Below are positions 40,291 to 49,547 of a stretch of 64,000 nucleotides of DNA, in pieces; the stretch's first letter is position 1, and the number at the start of each line of letters is the position of its first letter. Below the pieces are notes generated by a model. That model saw only the letters and a list, made by a program, of their open reading frames with translations. It ran no database searches and was not told the origin of the DNA. The translations under genes were made by a program, and so were the position numbers. Location of the stretch: the NCBI GenBank assembly GCA_902495075.1, contig CABUVO010000023.1, forward strand, positions 1 through 64,000, in the 5' to 3' direction. Source of the stretch: an uncultured Porphyromonadaceae bacterium. Its GTDB lineage: Bacteria; Bacteroidota; Bacteroidia; Bacteroidales; Muribaculaceae.

Positions 40291-41841
40291 ATGAAAATAA
40301 AAGTATTGCTTTTAAGTCTGACACTTTTTGCCTGTGCAGGTGCGAGTGCTCAGCAGATCAGCCCTATTACCAAAGCCGTGTTACGCGGATATCAGGAAAT
40401 CCTGAATGAGAATCCCAAAGATTACAGCACACTGTATCAGCGTGCAACTCAGTATTACAATCTTTCAATGTATGATGAAGCACTCGTGGATATTGTCAAG
40501 GCTCTCGAATACACTCCGGAAAAGGAGAAAGTTCTCAGAACGGATGAATACTCAATGCTTGCCGACATCTACATTCAGACGAAAGAATATGACAAGGCTC
40601 TCACAGCCATAAATAATGCCCTGGCGCTTTCACCCCAGGACTATGCGTTGCTTTATAAGAAAGGAAACATTGCCCTTTACCTTAATTGTCCGGATGACGC
40701 TTATCAGTCATTTGCCTCTATGCAGCGTCTTAAAAGCCGCAGCCAGGAAGCATTCTTCGGAATGGCGAGAGCGGATATTATGATGAATAAGACCGAGGAG
40801 GCAAAAGAACTTATTAAACAAGCTGAAAATGCGGATCCCAGCAGTTATCTTACCTATTGCCGAATCGGTGAACTTTATGAAGACATGCATGAAGATGAGA
40901 ACGCAGCGGCAAACTATCTGAGCGCGTTCAGCCTTGCCGACGGCAAATCAAGTCGTCCTCTCGAATCTCTCATCCACCTTGCCGACAAAAATTATCCTGC
41001 AGTTGAGACTGCAATACAATACGCAGTGTCTCGCACTTCAAATACTGACCCCTTGTTTTTCCTGCAGGCAAGTATTGCTTTCAATAGTGGGAACTACAGA
41101 CAGGCGTATGATGGTTTTACAAAACTGTTGCAATCCAAAGAAGGGCAGATAGCATCTGTTTATGCCAACATGGCTAAATGCTGCATCGCTCTTGATAAGA
41201 TTGCTGAAGCTACAACTAATGCAAGCCTTGCGGTGCTTAAAGAAAACAGTGTCTCGACGCAGATTGTTAAAGCCGAGGCAGAATTAGCTGCCGGCAACGC
41301 AGCTGCTGCCCTTCTTGCTGCAACCAAAGCTTTGCACATCGATGCATATTCAACCAAAGCCCTCATCCAGTCTGCCCTCGCCAACATTGCATTGGGAGAT
41401 GCCAAGGCAGCAATGCAGAATCTAAACGAAGTTGTCATGATTGATCCGGCTGACCTTCATGCTCAGATGATAAAAGCATATGTCAACTTCAACATGCTCG
41501 ATAATGCAAAAGAGGCTATTCTCGAATATGGAAGAATAGGCAATACCCTCGATCCTGAGACATTCAACGACATCACATATAAGGCACTTGCTCAATGTCT
41601 CGCCGGCAAGAAACTTGATGCAGATGAAACCATGAAATGCGCCCTTCTTAATAAAGAAGATAAAACTAAAGATGATTACTATATGGCAGCAGTCTATTAT
41701 GCGCAAACAGGCGACCTGGTAAAGGGAAAAGAGATGATTGACAAAGCTATCAGTCTTGGCTATCAGAATCTCTACAACCTTTATTCAAATAAGACCATAA
41801 ACCTTAACATAGCACCATTGCGTCATCTTCTTCAGAGATGA
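40291..41841 (+). CDS. Secreted TPR-repeat protein
   Basis: 516 residues. Signal peptide 1-20 (LTLFACAGASA-QQ). At least ten tetratricopeptide-like units run through the rest, for example YDEALVDIVKALEYTPEKEK, YDKALTAINNALALSPQDYA and AAALLAATKALHIDAYSTKA. It should be a helical solenoid for protein-protein contacts in the periplasm or at the outer membrane; no enzyme motif is present. Twenty-eight bases after kdsA, probably last in that operon. A hairpin over its stop codon may end the transcript. Confidence 0.85.
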   Translation: MKIKVLLLSLTLFACAGASAQQISPITKAVLRGYQEILNENPKDYSTLYQRATQYYNLSMYDEALVDIVKALEYTPEKEKVLRTDEYSMLADIYIQTKEYDKALTAINNALALSPQDYALLYKKGNIALYLNCPDDAYQSFASMQRLKSRSQEAFFGMARADIMMNKTEEAKELIKQAENADPSSYLTYCRIGELYEDMHEDENAAANYLSAFSLADGKSSRPLESLIHLADKNYPAVETAIQYAVSRTSNTDPLFFLQASIAFNSGNYRQAYDGFTKLLQSKEGQIASVYANMAKCCIALDKIAEATTNASLAVLKENSVSTQIVKAEAELAAGNAAAALLAATKALHIDAYSTKALIQSALANIALGDAKAAMQNLNEVVMIDPADLHAQMIKAYVNFNMLDNAKEAILEYGRIGNTLDPETFNDITYKALAQCLAGKKLDADETMKCALLNKEDKTKDDYYMAAVYYAQTGDLVKGKEMIDKAISLGYQNLYNLYSNKTINLNIAPLRHLLQR

Positions 41842-41844
41842 CGC
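41820..41844 (+). terminator. Hairpin spanning the TPR gene stop codon
   Basis: 9-bp stem (41820-41828/41836-41844), stop TGA at 41839-41841 within the right arm; only a weak T-run follows. Confidence 0.4.
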
Positions 41845-41944
41845 AAAATAATTTTCCAAAGACCGTCAGGCAAATGGAAAATATGATTCTGCCGTATTAC
41901 CCGATCATATTCAAACCCTAAAAATCTCAAAATAACTTAACCAA

Positions 41945-43528
41945 ATGAAAACGATGAAAAACGTTGCCGCACTTATGTCGCTCGGCATAATTGCATCAGC
42001 AAATGCTTCCGAAGCGCCTAAAAAAGAAAAACGCACTTCAGATCCATCTCGCCCGAATGTCTTGATAATTTATGCCGATGACCTCGGTTATGGAGACTTG
42101 CAGTGTTATGGTGCAAAAAATGTTGAGACACCCAATGTAAACCGTCTGGCAAACAATGGCATCCGTTTCACAAACGCATATGCCACAGCAGCGACAAGCA
42201 CACCTTCTCGCTACGCTATGCTCACGGGTCATTACAGCTGGCGACGTCCCGATACTGACATAGCCCCCGGTGATGCCGGAATGATAATCCGACCGGAGCA
42301 ATACACTATGGCTGACATGTTTAAATCCGCAGGATATGCCACATGCGCAATCGGCAAATGGCATCTCGGACTTGGTGACAAAACAGGAACACAAGACTGG
42401 AATGCACAGCTACCCGCTGCCCTCGGGGACATAGGTTTCGATTACTCATATATTATGGCTGCGACCGCCGACCGCGTGCCTTGCGTATTCATAGAAAACG
42501 GTCATGTGGCAAACTATGACCCGTCAGCTCCAATCGAAGTCAGCTATAAGGAGAACTTCCCCGGTGAACCCACCGGTAAAAGCAATCCGGAACTACTTTA
42601 CAATCTCAAACCGACTTTCGGTCACGATATGTCGATTGTTAACGGAATTTCTCGCATAGGTTATATGAAAGGAGGCGGCAAAGCTCTTTGGAAAGATGAA
42701 AACATTGCTGATTCAATAACCTCACATGCAATCCGTTTTATCAAAGAGAATGGTAATGAACCATTCTTCATGTATTTTGCCACGAATGATGTTCATGTGC
42801 CTCGCTTCCCTCACGATAGATTCCGCGGCAAGAATAAGATGGGACTTCGTGGAGACGCAATCGCACAGTTCGACTGGAGTGTCGGTCAACTGCTCAAGAC
42901 ACTTGAAGACATGAAGATCCTTGACAATACTATCATCATAGTTTCAAGCGACAACGGTCCCGTGCTCAACGACGGATACGACGATCATGCAGAGGAACTC
43001 CTCAACGGACATTCCCCAACAGGCGAACTTAGAGGATCGAAATATAGTCTCTACGAAGGAGGAACCCGCGTACCAGTAATCGTACACTGGCCTGCAGGCA
43101 ACCTTACCAAAGGGGAAAACGCAACAGTCCTCTCCCAGATTGACCTTGTGGCATCTTTCGCCGGATTCCTTGGTGTGCAGATGCCCAAAGGAAGCGCACC
43201 CGACTCTTTCAACCGCATGGACAACTGGCTTGGACGCGACATGACAAACCGCCCTTGGGTTGTGCAGCAGGGTTATGACCACACTCTCGCTCTCCGTGTG
43301 CCGCAATGGAAATATGTTGAAGCCAGCACATTCCCCAAAATGAAGCCACGTGGTGCATACGTTGAAACCGGATGCGCACCTGTACAGCAGCTTTTCGACA
43401 TGAGCAAAGTATATGAAGATAAAAATGTGGCCAATTCCCATCCGGAAGAAGTAGGCAAGCTGCATCTCCTTCTTGAGACAATTCGCAAGGGAAATTACAA
43501 CGAACTTCCCGCAAACGAAATGCCTTAA
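41945..43528 (+). CDS. Sulfatase, Ser-type (S1 family arylsulfatase-like)
   Basis: 527 residues with a signal peptide (1-22). Sulfatase fold: NVLIIYADDLGYGDLQCYG supplies metal-binding Asp45/Asp46; the activation motif is STPSR at 85-89 followed by YAMLTG, so the residue to be turned into formylglycine is Ser, not Cys. Ser-type sulfatases are matured by the radical-SAM enzyme anSME, which works without oxygen. Other conserved parts: IGKWHLGLG, SSDNGPVLNDGYDDHA and GSKYSLYEGGTRVP. It probably removes sulfate from host or dietary glycans. No maturase or polysaccharide locus is adjacent. Terminator at 43610-43642. Confidence 0.92.
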   Translation: MKTMKNVAALMSLGIIASANASEAPKKEKRTSDPSRPNVLIIYADDLGYGDLQCYGAKNVETPNVNRLANNGIRFTNAYATAATSTPSRYAMLTGHYSWRRPDTDIAPGDAGMIIRPEQYTMADMFKSAGYATCAIGKWHLGLGDKTGTQDWNAQLPAALGDIGFDYSYIMAATADRVPCVFIENGHVANYDPSAPIEVSYKENFPGEPTGKSNPELLYNLKPTFGHDMSIVNGISRIGYMKGGGKALWKDENIADSITSHAIRFIKENGNEPFFMYFATNDVHVPRFPHDRFRGKNKMGLRGDAIAQFDWSVGQLLKTLEDMKILDNTIIIVSSDNGPVLNDGYDDHAEELLNGHSPTGELRGSKYSLYEGGTRVPVIVHWPAGNLTKGENATVLSQIDLVASFAGFLGVQMPKGSAPDSFNRMDNWLGRDMTNRPWVVQQGYDHTLALRVPQWKYVEASTFPKMKPRGAYVETGCAPVQQLFDMSKVYEDKNVANSHPEEVGKLHLLLETIRKGNYNELPANEMP

Positions 43529-43609
43529 AAATCCCAAGGCAAATGCTAATGCATTAAATAACACCACACTTATTTTTTATTAAAGAATTTTAACATTTCC
43601 ACAATATAG

Positions 43610-43642
43610 AATTTGCACATGCCCAAAAGGTGTGTGCAAATT
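43610..43642 (+). terminator. Terminator of the sulfatase gene
   Basis: 14-bp stem with two G-T pairs (43610-43623/43629-43642), 5-base loop, then a T-rich stretch. Confidence 0.65.
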
Positions 43643-43755
43643 GTTTATATACATGTTGTAAAACATAAAAACTCCATAAAGCTCCTTATAGTATAGAGTT
43701 ATGACTAATATTTTCAATGATTCGTCAAAACAAAATAAAAAAAGTTGTTAAATAA

Positions 43756-43787
43756 TTGGGATTTAGGAGCAATTTTGATTATCTTTG
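43756..43787 (+). promoter_or_regulatory. Promoter of ndk
   Basis: TTG 43756-43758, 21 bases, TATCTTTG 43780-43787; predicted start is about 43794. It excludes the longer in-frame start at 43785. Confidence 0.6.
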
Positions 43788-43832
43788 AATCGTAAGAAGT
43801 TGAAAATCTTAAAATTTGTAAACAACAAAAAC

Positions 43833-44297
43833 ATGGAACAGACACTTGTAATCCTCAAACCATCTGCAATTGAACGTAATCTTATCGGTGAAGTTATCAG
43901 CAGAATCGAGAAAAGAGGATTAATAATATGCGGAATGAAAATGATTCAGCTTGACGAGGCTATTCTTCGCGAACATTATGCACATCTCGTTGATAAACCT
44001 TTCTTCCCATCAATAGTCGCTTCCATGACTGCATCTCCAGTAATCGTCATGTGTCTTAAAGGCGTTGATGTTGTAAGTGTTTTCCGCGAGATGACAGGTG
44101 TTACAAATGGTCGTAAGGCAGCCCCAGGCACACTTCGCGGCGACTTCTGCATGAGCGGTCAGATGAATATAGTTCACGCAAGCGACAGCGTTGAAAACGC
44201 AAAAATTGAACTCGCACGCTTCTTTAAACCAGAAGAGATTTTCGACTACACACCGGGAAACATTAGTTTCATTTATGGTGACGACGAACTAAATTAA
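43833..44297 (+). CDS. ndk: Nucleoside diphosphate kinase
   Basis: 154 residues. It moves the gamma-phosphate between nucleoside triphosphates and diphosphates through a phospho-His. Start LVILKPSAIERNLIGEV; GVTNGRKAAPGTLRGDF binds nucleotide; NIVHASDSVENA holds the catalytic His115. The sequence is slightly longer at the C-terminus (DYTPGNISFIYGDDELN) than in proteobacteria, as is usual in Bacteroidetes. An ATG at 43833 fits the conserved start; the M23 peptidase gene follows after 54 bases. Confidence 0.95.
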   Translation: MEQTLVILKPSAIERNLIGEVISRIEKRGLIICGMKMIQLDEAILREHYAHLVDKPFFPSIVASMTASPVIVMCLKGVDVVSVFREMTGVTNGRKAAPGTLRGDFCMSGQMNIVHASDSVENAKIELARFFKPEEIFDYTPGNISFIYGDDELN

Positions 44298-44351
44298 TAA
44301 CACATAAAACTCTCTTTTCGAAGACCTGTCTCCTCGAAGCGAATAACAGAA

Positions 44352-45293
44352 ATGATTAGATTTAGAAACATATTTGGTGCTGCTCTGTTAATGGCAATAA
44401 CCGCTACCGGAGTGTCTGCACAAAAAATTGTATCGAAAGCTGCCCATTCCGACATGCACAAGCAGCTTCTCGCGAATCAGGCTAAAAATAAAGATCAGAT
44501 ACGCCTGGTTGAAAAAAATACATTCATAGACCTTATCGATGACCTCGAACCGGAACTTGACATATATACTGAAGGCTGGAACAGCAAAGCTGTGAATCCT
44601 TTCAAGGAAGCTGATGTTCCCAATTCAAAAGTTATTGATGTGACAGGCTATTTCATGCCAGTTCCAGGCAGAGTAACATCAAATTACGGTTATCGTGCAA
44701 AATTCGGAAGAATGCACAAAGGAATCGATCTTGCTATCCGCAGCAATGATACAATCTATGCCGCTTTTGATGGAAAAGTCAGACTTACTGCATATGAAGC
44801 AAGAGGATACGGAAATTATGTGATCCTCCGTCACCCTAATGGTCTTGAAACCGTTTATGGTCACCTTAATAAACATCTTGTAAAACCCAATCAGACCGTA
44901 AAAGCAGGAGAACCTATAGGTCTTGGGGGAAGTACAGGCCGAAGCACCGGACCTCATCTGCATTTCGAAACACGTTTCATGGGATATGCAATCAATCCTT
45001 CGGCAATATTCGACTTTGCAAACCACACAACCCATACCGATACGTATACATTCTCTAAATCAACATATACCAAACCGAGAAATTTCGCACCTTCGAAAAA
45101 TCTCGCAAGGGCTGAAAAAGAGAATCCCTATAAGAAAGGTAATGACTCAAAAACAACCTATACTGTCAAAAGAGGCGACACACTCTCTTCCATAGCTCGC
45201 TCTTATGGTATGTCTGCTACTACGCTGAGAAAAATCAATAGACTCGCAAGTTCCGACAAGATACAGGCAGGTCAGGTTTTGAAATTGAAATAA
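44352..45293 (+). CDS. M23-family metallopeptidase with C-terminal LysM domain
   Basis: 313 residues. Signal peptide 1-23. The LytM/M23 domain covers about 100-218: RVTSNYGYRAKFGRMHKGID gives Zn ligands His122 and Asp126, and GPHLHFETR gives His202/His204; His171 is in VYGHLNKHL. A basic linker follows, then a LysM repeat at about 270-313 (YTVKRGDTLSSIARSYGMSA). All catalytic residues are present, so it is probably an active endopeptidase that cuts peptidoglycan cross-links, anchored by LysM. Confidence 0.92.
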   Translation: MIRFRNIFGAALLMAITATGVSAQKIVSKAAHSDMHKQLLANQAKNKDQIRLVEKNTFIDLIDDLEPELDIYTEGWNSKAVNPFKEADVPNSKVIDVTGYFMPVPGRVTSNYGYRAKFGRMHKGIDLAIRSNDTIYAAFDGKVRLTAYEARGYGNYVILRHPNGLETVYGHLNKHLVKPNQTVKAGEPIGLGGSTGRSTGPHLHFETRFMGYAINPSAIFDFANHTTHTDTYTFSKSTYTKPRNFAPSKNLARAEKENPYKKGNDSKTTYTVKRGDTLSSIARSYGMSATTLRKINRLASSDKIQAGQVLKLK

Positions 45294-45325
45294 TTGTTTC
45301 ATAATAGTGTTTTACATTAATTTTG
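45294..45325 (+). promoter_or_regulatory. Promoter of the second mscS gene
   Basis: TTG at 45294-45296, 21 bases, TAATTTTG at 45318-45325. Predicted start is about 45332, directly before the hairpin at 45337. Confidence 0.5.
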
Positions 45326-45336
45326 CATAAATTCTG

Positions 45337-45364
45337 ACGGGATGGCAAGTGATTGTCGTCCCGT
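45337..45364 (+). terminator. Hairpin with GTGA loop: terminator of the M23 gene or 5' leader stem
   Basis: 12-bp stem with two G-T pairs (45337-45348/45353-45364) closing a GTGA (GNRA-type) loop, followed by AATATTTATT. It lies 43 bases after the peptidase stop and just after the next promoter. Confidence 0.5.
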
Positions 45365-45449
45365 AATATTTATTACCCATGCTGTATCAGCCAAAGGCAA
45401 ATGAATTAATCTCGGAATTTGAACTTTTACATTGACCACGTTGTATTAA

Positions 45450-47006
45450 ATGCATAACCATATTGCATTTGACACACGTATGATTTCAATATTAACACCA
45501 CCTGCCACTCCCGCAGCCGATCCCAATATGGCTGATGCGATTGGGCTGCATCTCTCCTCCACAACTGAAGAAAGCACATACTTCATTGCACGAATATTGA
45601 TGAAATGTGTGTATTGGTTTCTCGATCTTTTTGGATTTGAACATCATTCAAATCTTTTTCTCCTTCTATATGCCATTCTCGTGTTTTTAGTGGCTTGGGG
45701 AATCGGAATGCTTGTAAAATGGCTGATGGTATATATCCTCAATAAAATCGGTCCACACGTAAAAAATGATTTTTATCAATATCTCGTTGATCATCATTTC
45801 TTCACAAAAGTTTGCAGCATTATTCCTCCGATAATATTTCTTATACTGATTCAGTTTACCCTCAACGGCAAAGAATCATTGGCATTATGGCTCACAAGAA
45901 TAACATGGATATATATAGTTTTCGTGTTATGCAGAACATTCACGACACTCGCAGATGTAGTATGGACGCACATCAATAACCGCGCTAACAAACGCCATCT
46001 GCCTCTAAATGGAGTTGTGCAACTCATAAAACTGATAATGTGGATTATCGGCGTAATCATCGTATTCGGAATATTGTTCAATCGTTCCCCCGCATCAATG
46101 CTCGCCGGCTTGGGAGCATTCTCGGCAGTGCTGATGCTGGTGTTTAAAGATAATATTCTGGGTGTGGTTGCAGGAGTGCAGCTTGCAGAAAATGATTCTC
46201 TTCATGTTGGCGACTGGATTGTGCCCAATGGTTCCGATGCAAACGGCACCGTTGTGGAAGTTGGTCTGACTGCAATAAAAATCGAAAACTGGGATAAGAC
46301 AATTTCTACCATTCCTCCTTATAACCTTATCAGCAGTGGCTTCAAAAGCTATCGTAATATGCAGCAGAGTCATACGAGACGTATCCAGAGATGCTACATG
46401 ATAGATGCAGACAGCGTTGTAGCCACAGATGATGCCATGCTTGCTGAGTTCACGCAGATTCCTTTACTTAAGGAATGGATTGAGAAGAAAATTGAGCAAC
46501 GAAATGCCGGCAAAGTTGAAGATGTCAGCAACAGTGCAGGGCTTGCCGACGGCTCCATCGACACCAATCTTGGCATCATGAGAGCATACGTCAAGATTTA
46601 TCTTGACAACAATCCTTCAATAAGCCATGACGACGACTGCTTCGTAAATACCCTTGCCCAAACAGCTGCCGGAATACCATTGCAAGTGTATTGTTTCACG
46701 TCTACCTCAGCCTGGATACCGTATGAAGGAATTCAGTCAACAGTATTTGAGCACATCGCAGTTATGCTATATCGTTTCCATCTCTACACATTTGAGAATC
46801 CCTCAGGCAGAGACACCATTGTCGACGGGTATCTCAGTCCTGGGAAAGATCCTGAATACATCTGGGGACTGCCTTATCCGTTCTTTACAGACAGCGGCAC
46901 ACCCGGAAGACCGGGCATGCCGCCAAAAGGGTTATATCCTGGAGCAAACCTCTATTGCGGACCTGTGCCAGCACCTGAGCCGCAGACTGCTCCTCAAAAA
47001 TCTTAA
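45450..47006 (+). CDS. MscS-family mechanosensitive ion channel, long form
   Basis: 518 residues. An N-terminal stretch of about 55 residues precedes five or so membrane helices (LLLYAILVFLVAWGIGMLV; VCSIIPPIIFLILIQF; LIMWIIGVIIVFGILF). The pore region is AGLGAFSAVLMLVFKDNILG, then GVVAGVQLAEND; IKIENWDKTISTIPPYNLIS starts the cytoplasmic vestibule. It is a clear paralogue of 24623-25822, which shares GVQL, PPYNLIS and the PSG..D end, but is about 120 residues longer and has a Pro-rich C-terminal tail (YCGPVPAPEPQTAPQKS). ATG at 45450 taken; ATG at 45480 is an alternative. Confidence 0.9.
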   Translation: MHNHIAFDTRMISILTPPATPAADPNMADAIGLHLSSTTEESTYFIARILMKCVYWFLDLFGFEHHSNLFLLLYAILVFLVAWGIGMLVKWLMVYILNKIGPHVKNDFYQYLVDHHFFTKVCSIIPPIIFLILIQFTLNGKESLALWLTRITWIYIVFVLCRTFTTLADVVWTHINNRANKRHLPLNGVVQLIKLIMWIIGVIIVFGILFNRSPASMLAGLGAFSAVLMLVFKDNILGVVAGVQLAENDSLHVGDWIVPNGSDANGTVVEVGLTAIKIENWDKTISTIPPYNLISSGFKSYRNMQQSHTRRIQRCYMIDADSVVATDDAMLAEFTQIPLLKEWIEKKIEQRNAGKVEDVSNSAGLADGSIDTNLGIMRAYVKIYLDNNPSISHDDDCFVNTLAQTAAGIPLQVYCFTSTSAWIPYEGIQSTVFEHIAVMLYRFHLYTFENPSGRDTIVDGYLSPGKDPEYIWGLPYPFFTDSGTPGRPGMPPKGLYPGANLYCGPVPAPEPQTAPQKS

Positions 47007-47017
47007 AAACGGTTTAA

Positions 47018-48394
47018 TCAGCCAAGAGGTTCGAGTTTGACAGTGAAATGACGCATGAGTTCTGCTTCCCATTTAATCTTAACACCTCTTGTGATTTCAT
47101 GTCGACGGTCATACACGTTTTTCAAAGCAGCGGCAATCACATTCATATGGTTGTCAGTATAGGTGCGCCTACAGATGCAAAGACGTAGAAAATCATTTCC
47201 ATCGAAACGATTCTCGCGAGTAATGGGATCCCGGTCTGCAAGCAGATAGCCTATCTCACAGCCACGCACACCCGCCTCACGATAAAGCTCAATAGTGAGT
47301 CTCTGAGCCGGAAATTCTTCTTTAGGAACACGGTCAAGCACTTTGTCGGCATCAATGAAAAGAGCATGGCCACCGACAGGACGTTGGTATGGGATACCGT
47401 ATTCATCAAGTTTGGCAGCAAGATACTGCACTTGCCTGATTCGGGTTTCCAACATCTCAAATTCTGTATTCTCGTCAAGACCCACCGCGAGGGCTGCCAT
47501 GTCTCTACCGTTCATACCTCCATATGTAAGGAATCCTTCGAAAGGAATCACAAAACGCTTTGCTCCTTCATATACATCTTCCCAACGCGTGGCAATGAAA
47601 CCTCCCATATTTACAAGACCATCTTTCTTCGACGACATGGTCATGATGTCGGCAAGACTAAACATCTCGCGACAAATCTCTTTTATGGTGGCATCTTTGA
47701 ATTCAGGTTCGCGAGTCTTAATAAAATAGGCATTTTCCGCAAAACGTGCAGAATCAAAAACTACCCTTTTTCCATATTTGTCGGCAAGCTTGCGCACGCC
47801 ACGAAGATTCTCCATGGAAACCGGCTGACCACCTGCCGTATTGTTGGTAATCGTCACAATTATGAAAGGTATCTTATCGCTATTCTCGGAAAGGACTCTC
47901 TCAAGTTTATCAAGATCCACATTGCCTTTGAACGGGACTTCAAGCTGTGTGTTTTTTGCCTCTTCAACAGTGCAATCCACAGCAAATGCCTTGCGACTTT
48001 CTATATGTCCTTTTGTCGTATCGAAATGTGAATTACCGGGCACGATATCACCCTCCTTTACAAGATGGGAGAACAATACATTTTCTGCAGCTCGTCCCTG
48101 ATGTGTGGGTATGACATATTCGAAACCCGTAATACGGGTTATAGTATCCTTGAGTTCATAGAAAGAGCGTGCTCCCGCATAAGATTCATCTCCGGTCATC
48201 ATGGCAGCCCACTGACGGTCGCTCATGGCACCTGTGCCGGAGTCTGTTAGACAATCGATATACACTTGATCGGCACGAAGCATAAACACATTATAATCTG
48301 CCTCTGCAAGCCATTTCTCACGCTCTTCACGTGTGCTCTTGCGAATTGGCTCGACCATTTTAATTTTCCACGATTCTGCGAAAGGAAGTTCCAT
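47018..48394 (-). CDS. tnaA: Tryptophanase
   Basis: 458 residues. A pyridoxal-phosphate lyase that splits tryptophan to indole, pyruvate and ammonia. Features: IRKSTREEREKWLAEADYNV, LTDSGTGAMSDRQWAAMMTG, PTHQGRAAENVLF, TITNNTAGGQPVSMENLRGV, and SSKKDGLVNMGGF with the PLP-binding Lys. The pattern fits TnaA rather than tyrosine phenol-lyase, though that relative cannot be excluded without alignment. No tryptophan permease gene is adjacent. It ends 11 bases from the stop of the convergent mscS gene; a hairpin lies 55 bases upstream of its start. Confidence 0.9.
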   Translation of the reverse strand: MELPFAESWKIKMVEPIRKSTREEREKWLAEADYNVFMLRADQVYIDCLTDSGTGAMSDRQWAAMMTGDESYAGARSFYELKDTITRITGFEYVIPTHQGRAAENVLFSHLVKEGDIVPGNSHFDTTKGHIESRKAFAVDCTVEEAKNTQLEVPFKGNVDLDKLERVLSENSDKIPFIIVTITNNTAGGQPVSMENLRGVRKLADKYGKRVVFDSARFAENAYFIKTREPEFKDATIKEICREMFSLADIMTMSSKKDGLVNMGGFIATRWEDVYEGAKRFVIPFEGFLTYGGMNGRDMAALAVGLDENTEFEMLETRIRQVQYLAAKLDEYGIPYQRPVGGHALFIDADKVLDRVPKEEFPAQRLTIELYREAGVRGCEIGYLLADRDPITRENRFDGNDFLRLCICRRTYTDNHMNVIAAALKNVYDRRHEITRGVKIKWEAELMRHFTVKLEPLG

Positions 48395-48448
48395 GTATTA
48401 TTAGGTTTTATTGTTATTAATAATTGCATTTATTCGTTAAAATTAAGA

Positions 48449-48498
48449 ATCCCGCATCAAATTTCAAAGAAATTTTCCTTAAAAATTCGATACGGGAT
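48449..48498 (-). terminator. Hairpin between traB-like gene and tnaA (terminator or leader attenuator)
   Basis: 16-bp stem with two G-T pairs (48483-48498/48449-48464), 18-base loop, followed on the minus strand by TTCTTAATTTT. It lies 60 bases after the TraB/GumN stop and 55 bases before tnaA. Confidence 0.55.
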
Positions 48499-48558
48499 GA
48501 ATAATGAATAAATATATTCGTCTATATTTATATCATGCTTATAAATATTCTTTAAATA

Positions 48559-49446
48559 TTATTTTTTAATCGCGGTAACTTTGTAACCTGCCTTGCGAAG
48601 TCCTTCGATCACTCCATTCTCACCCGGAAGGTGAAGAGCTCCAACCGCCACAAAAGTCGGAGCCTCCTGCATAAGTGCCGGGAGCTTAGTGATCCAGTCG
48701 GCATTTCTTTTGTTAATCAGAATGTCAAGGAAAGCTGTCGAATCCTCATTCTCACTTTTTGCAAACTCAAAAAGGGTATCTAAGTCCTGAGCCAGATATG
48801 CCTCATTAAGTTTTTGAGATTTTTCAATGCCTTCTTCCGGTTTGTCAAGAATTTCTATCAATGATTCAGCCTGTTTTGAAATAGGATCTGTGCCATAGAG
48901 AACTTCTGCCTGAAACTCAGGAGTCTCAAGACCTTTTATCTTTTTACCGGTTGCCTTTCCCTGAAGCTGGAAATATGTGTCAAGCTGCTCCTGTGGATTG
49001 AAACCCGGGAGTTTCTTTTTTACCATTTCAACAGAAACCATGGAGGTCACAACCATAGGCTTCATCATATCGAGCATCGTCAACTCCATCCCCGGCATTG
49101 GAGCCCATTTCTTGAATTCCTCATTTATGCGTTTGAAATCATCAGGCGCAATAACCTTTGAAAGGGTGCTGTCGGATGGTGCGAGCATATAAGGCTGCAT
49201 CTTCATCGCAAGCTCCATCTGGTCAAGTGTCATATCAATCTCTCCCACTACCTGCTCGGCTGCATTATATGCCTCGCGACATCCGGGCACGGAATCAATC
49301 ACAGAGAGGGGAGCAAGATGGTGCGTTCCGAATATGTAAGAAGGAGATTTAAGTCCGTTCCCTTCTACCTTGTAAAAAATCTGACAGAATGCCGGCACAC
49401 AAGCAACCAAAATCAAAGAAACCAGTGTTGTAAATTTTCTTTTCAT
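48559..49446 (-). CDS. TraB/GumN family protein, secreted
   Basis: 295 residues. Signal peptide 1-21. The family is marked by a GTHHLAP motif near residue 40, VVGEIDM, and the C-terminal FVAVGALHLPGENGVIEGLR, then GYKVTAIKK. The two His-containing motifs resemble the metalloprotease-like Tiki/TraB fold, and the family is sometimes called conjugal-transfer TraB or GumN, although its bacterial function is uncertain. No conjugation or xanthan genes are near. Same strand as tnaA, but the hairpin between suggests separate transcripts. Confidence 0.85.
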   Translation of the reverse strand: MKRKFTTLVSLILVACVPAFCQIFYKVEGNGLKSPSYIFGTHHLAPLSVIDSVPGCREAYNAAEQVVGEIDMTLDQMELAMKMQPYMLAPSDSTLSKVIAPDDFKRINEEFKKWAPMPGMELTMLDMMKPMVVTSMVSVEMVKKKLPGFNPQEQLDTYFQLQGKATGKKIKGLETPEFQAEVLYGTDPISKQAESLIEILDKPEEGIEKSQKLNEAYLAQDLDTLFEFAKSENEDSTAFLDILINKRNADWITKLPALMQEAPTFVAVGALHLPGENGVIEGLRKAGYKVTAIKK

Positions 49447-49547
49447 AAAATAGTTATTAATATTGTTTTATTTATTAGACGTTACAAATCGGAATAAATT
49501 TCATCAAACCCGTTTTTTTTGTTAATTTTGTAAAAACGATATGAATA

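Larger units (their letters stand above)
43529..43832 (+). other. Intergenic region between the sulfatase and ndk
   Basis: 304 bases without a gene. It holds the sulfatase terminator (43610-43642) and the ndk promoter (43756-43787). The rest is AT-rich without other visible structure. Confidence 0.7.

Noticed and set aside
48247..48429. TnaC-like leader peptide before tryptophanase (frame MQLLITIKPNNTW...)
   Set aside because: A Trp at position 13 recalls TnaC, but the frame continues far into tnaA, lacks the WFxxD pattern and critical Pro, and is best explained by chance.
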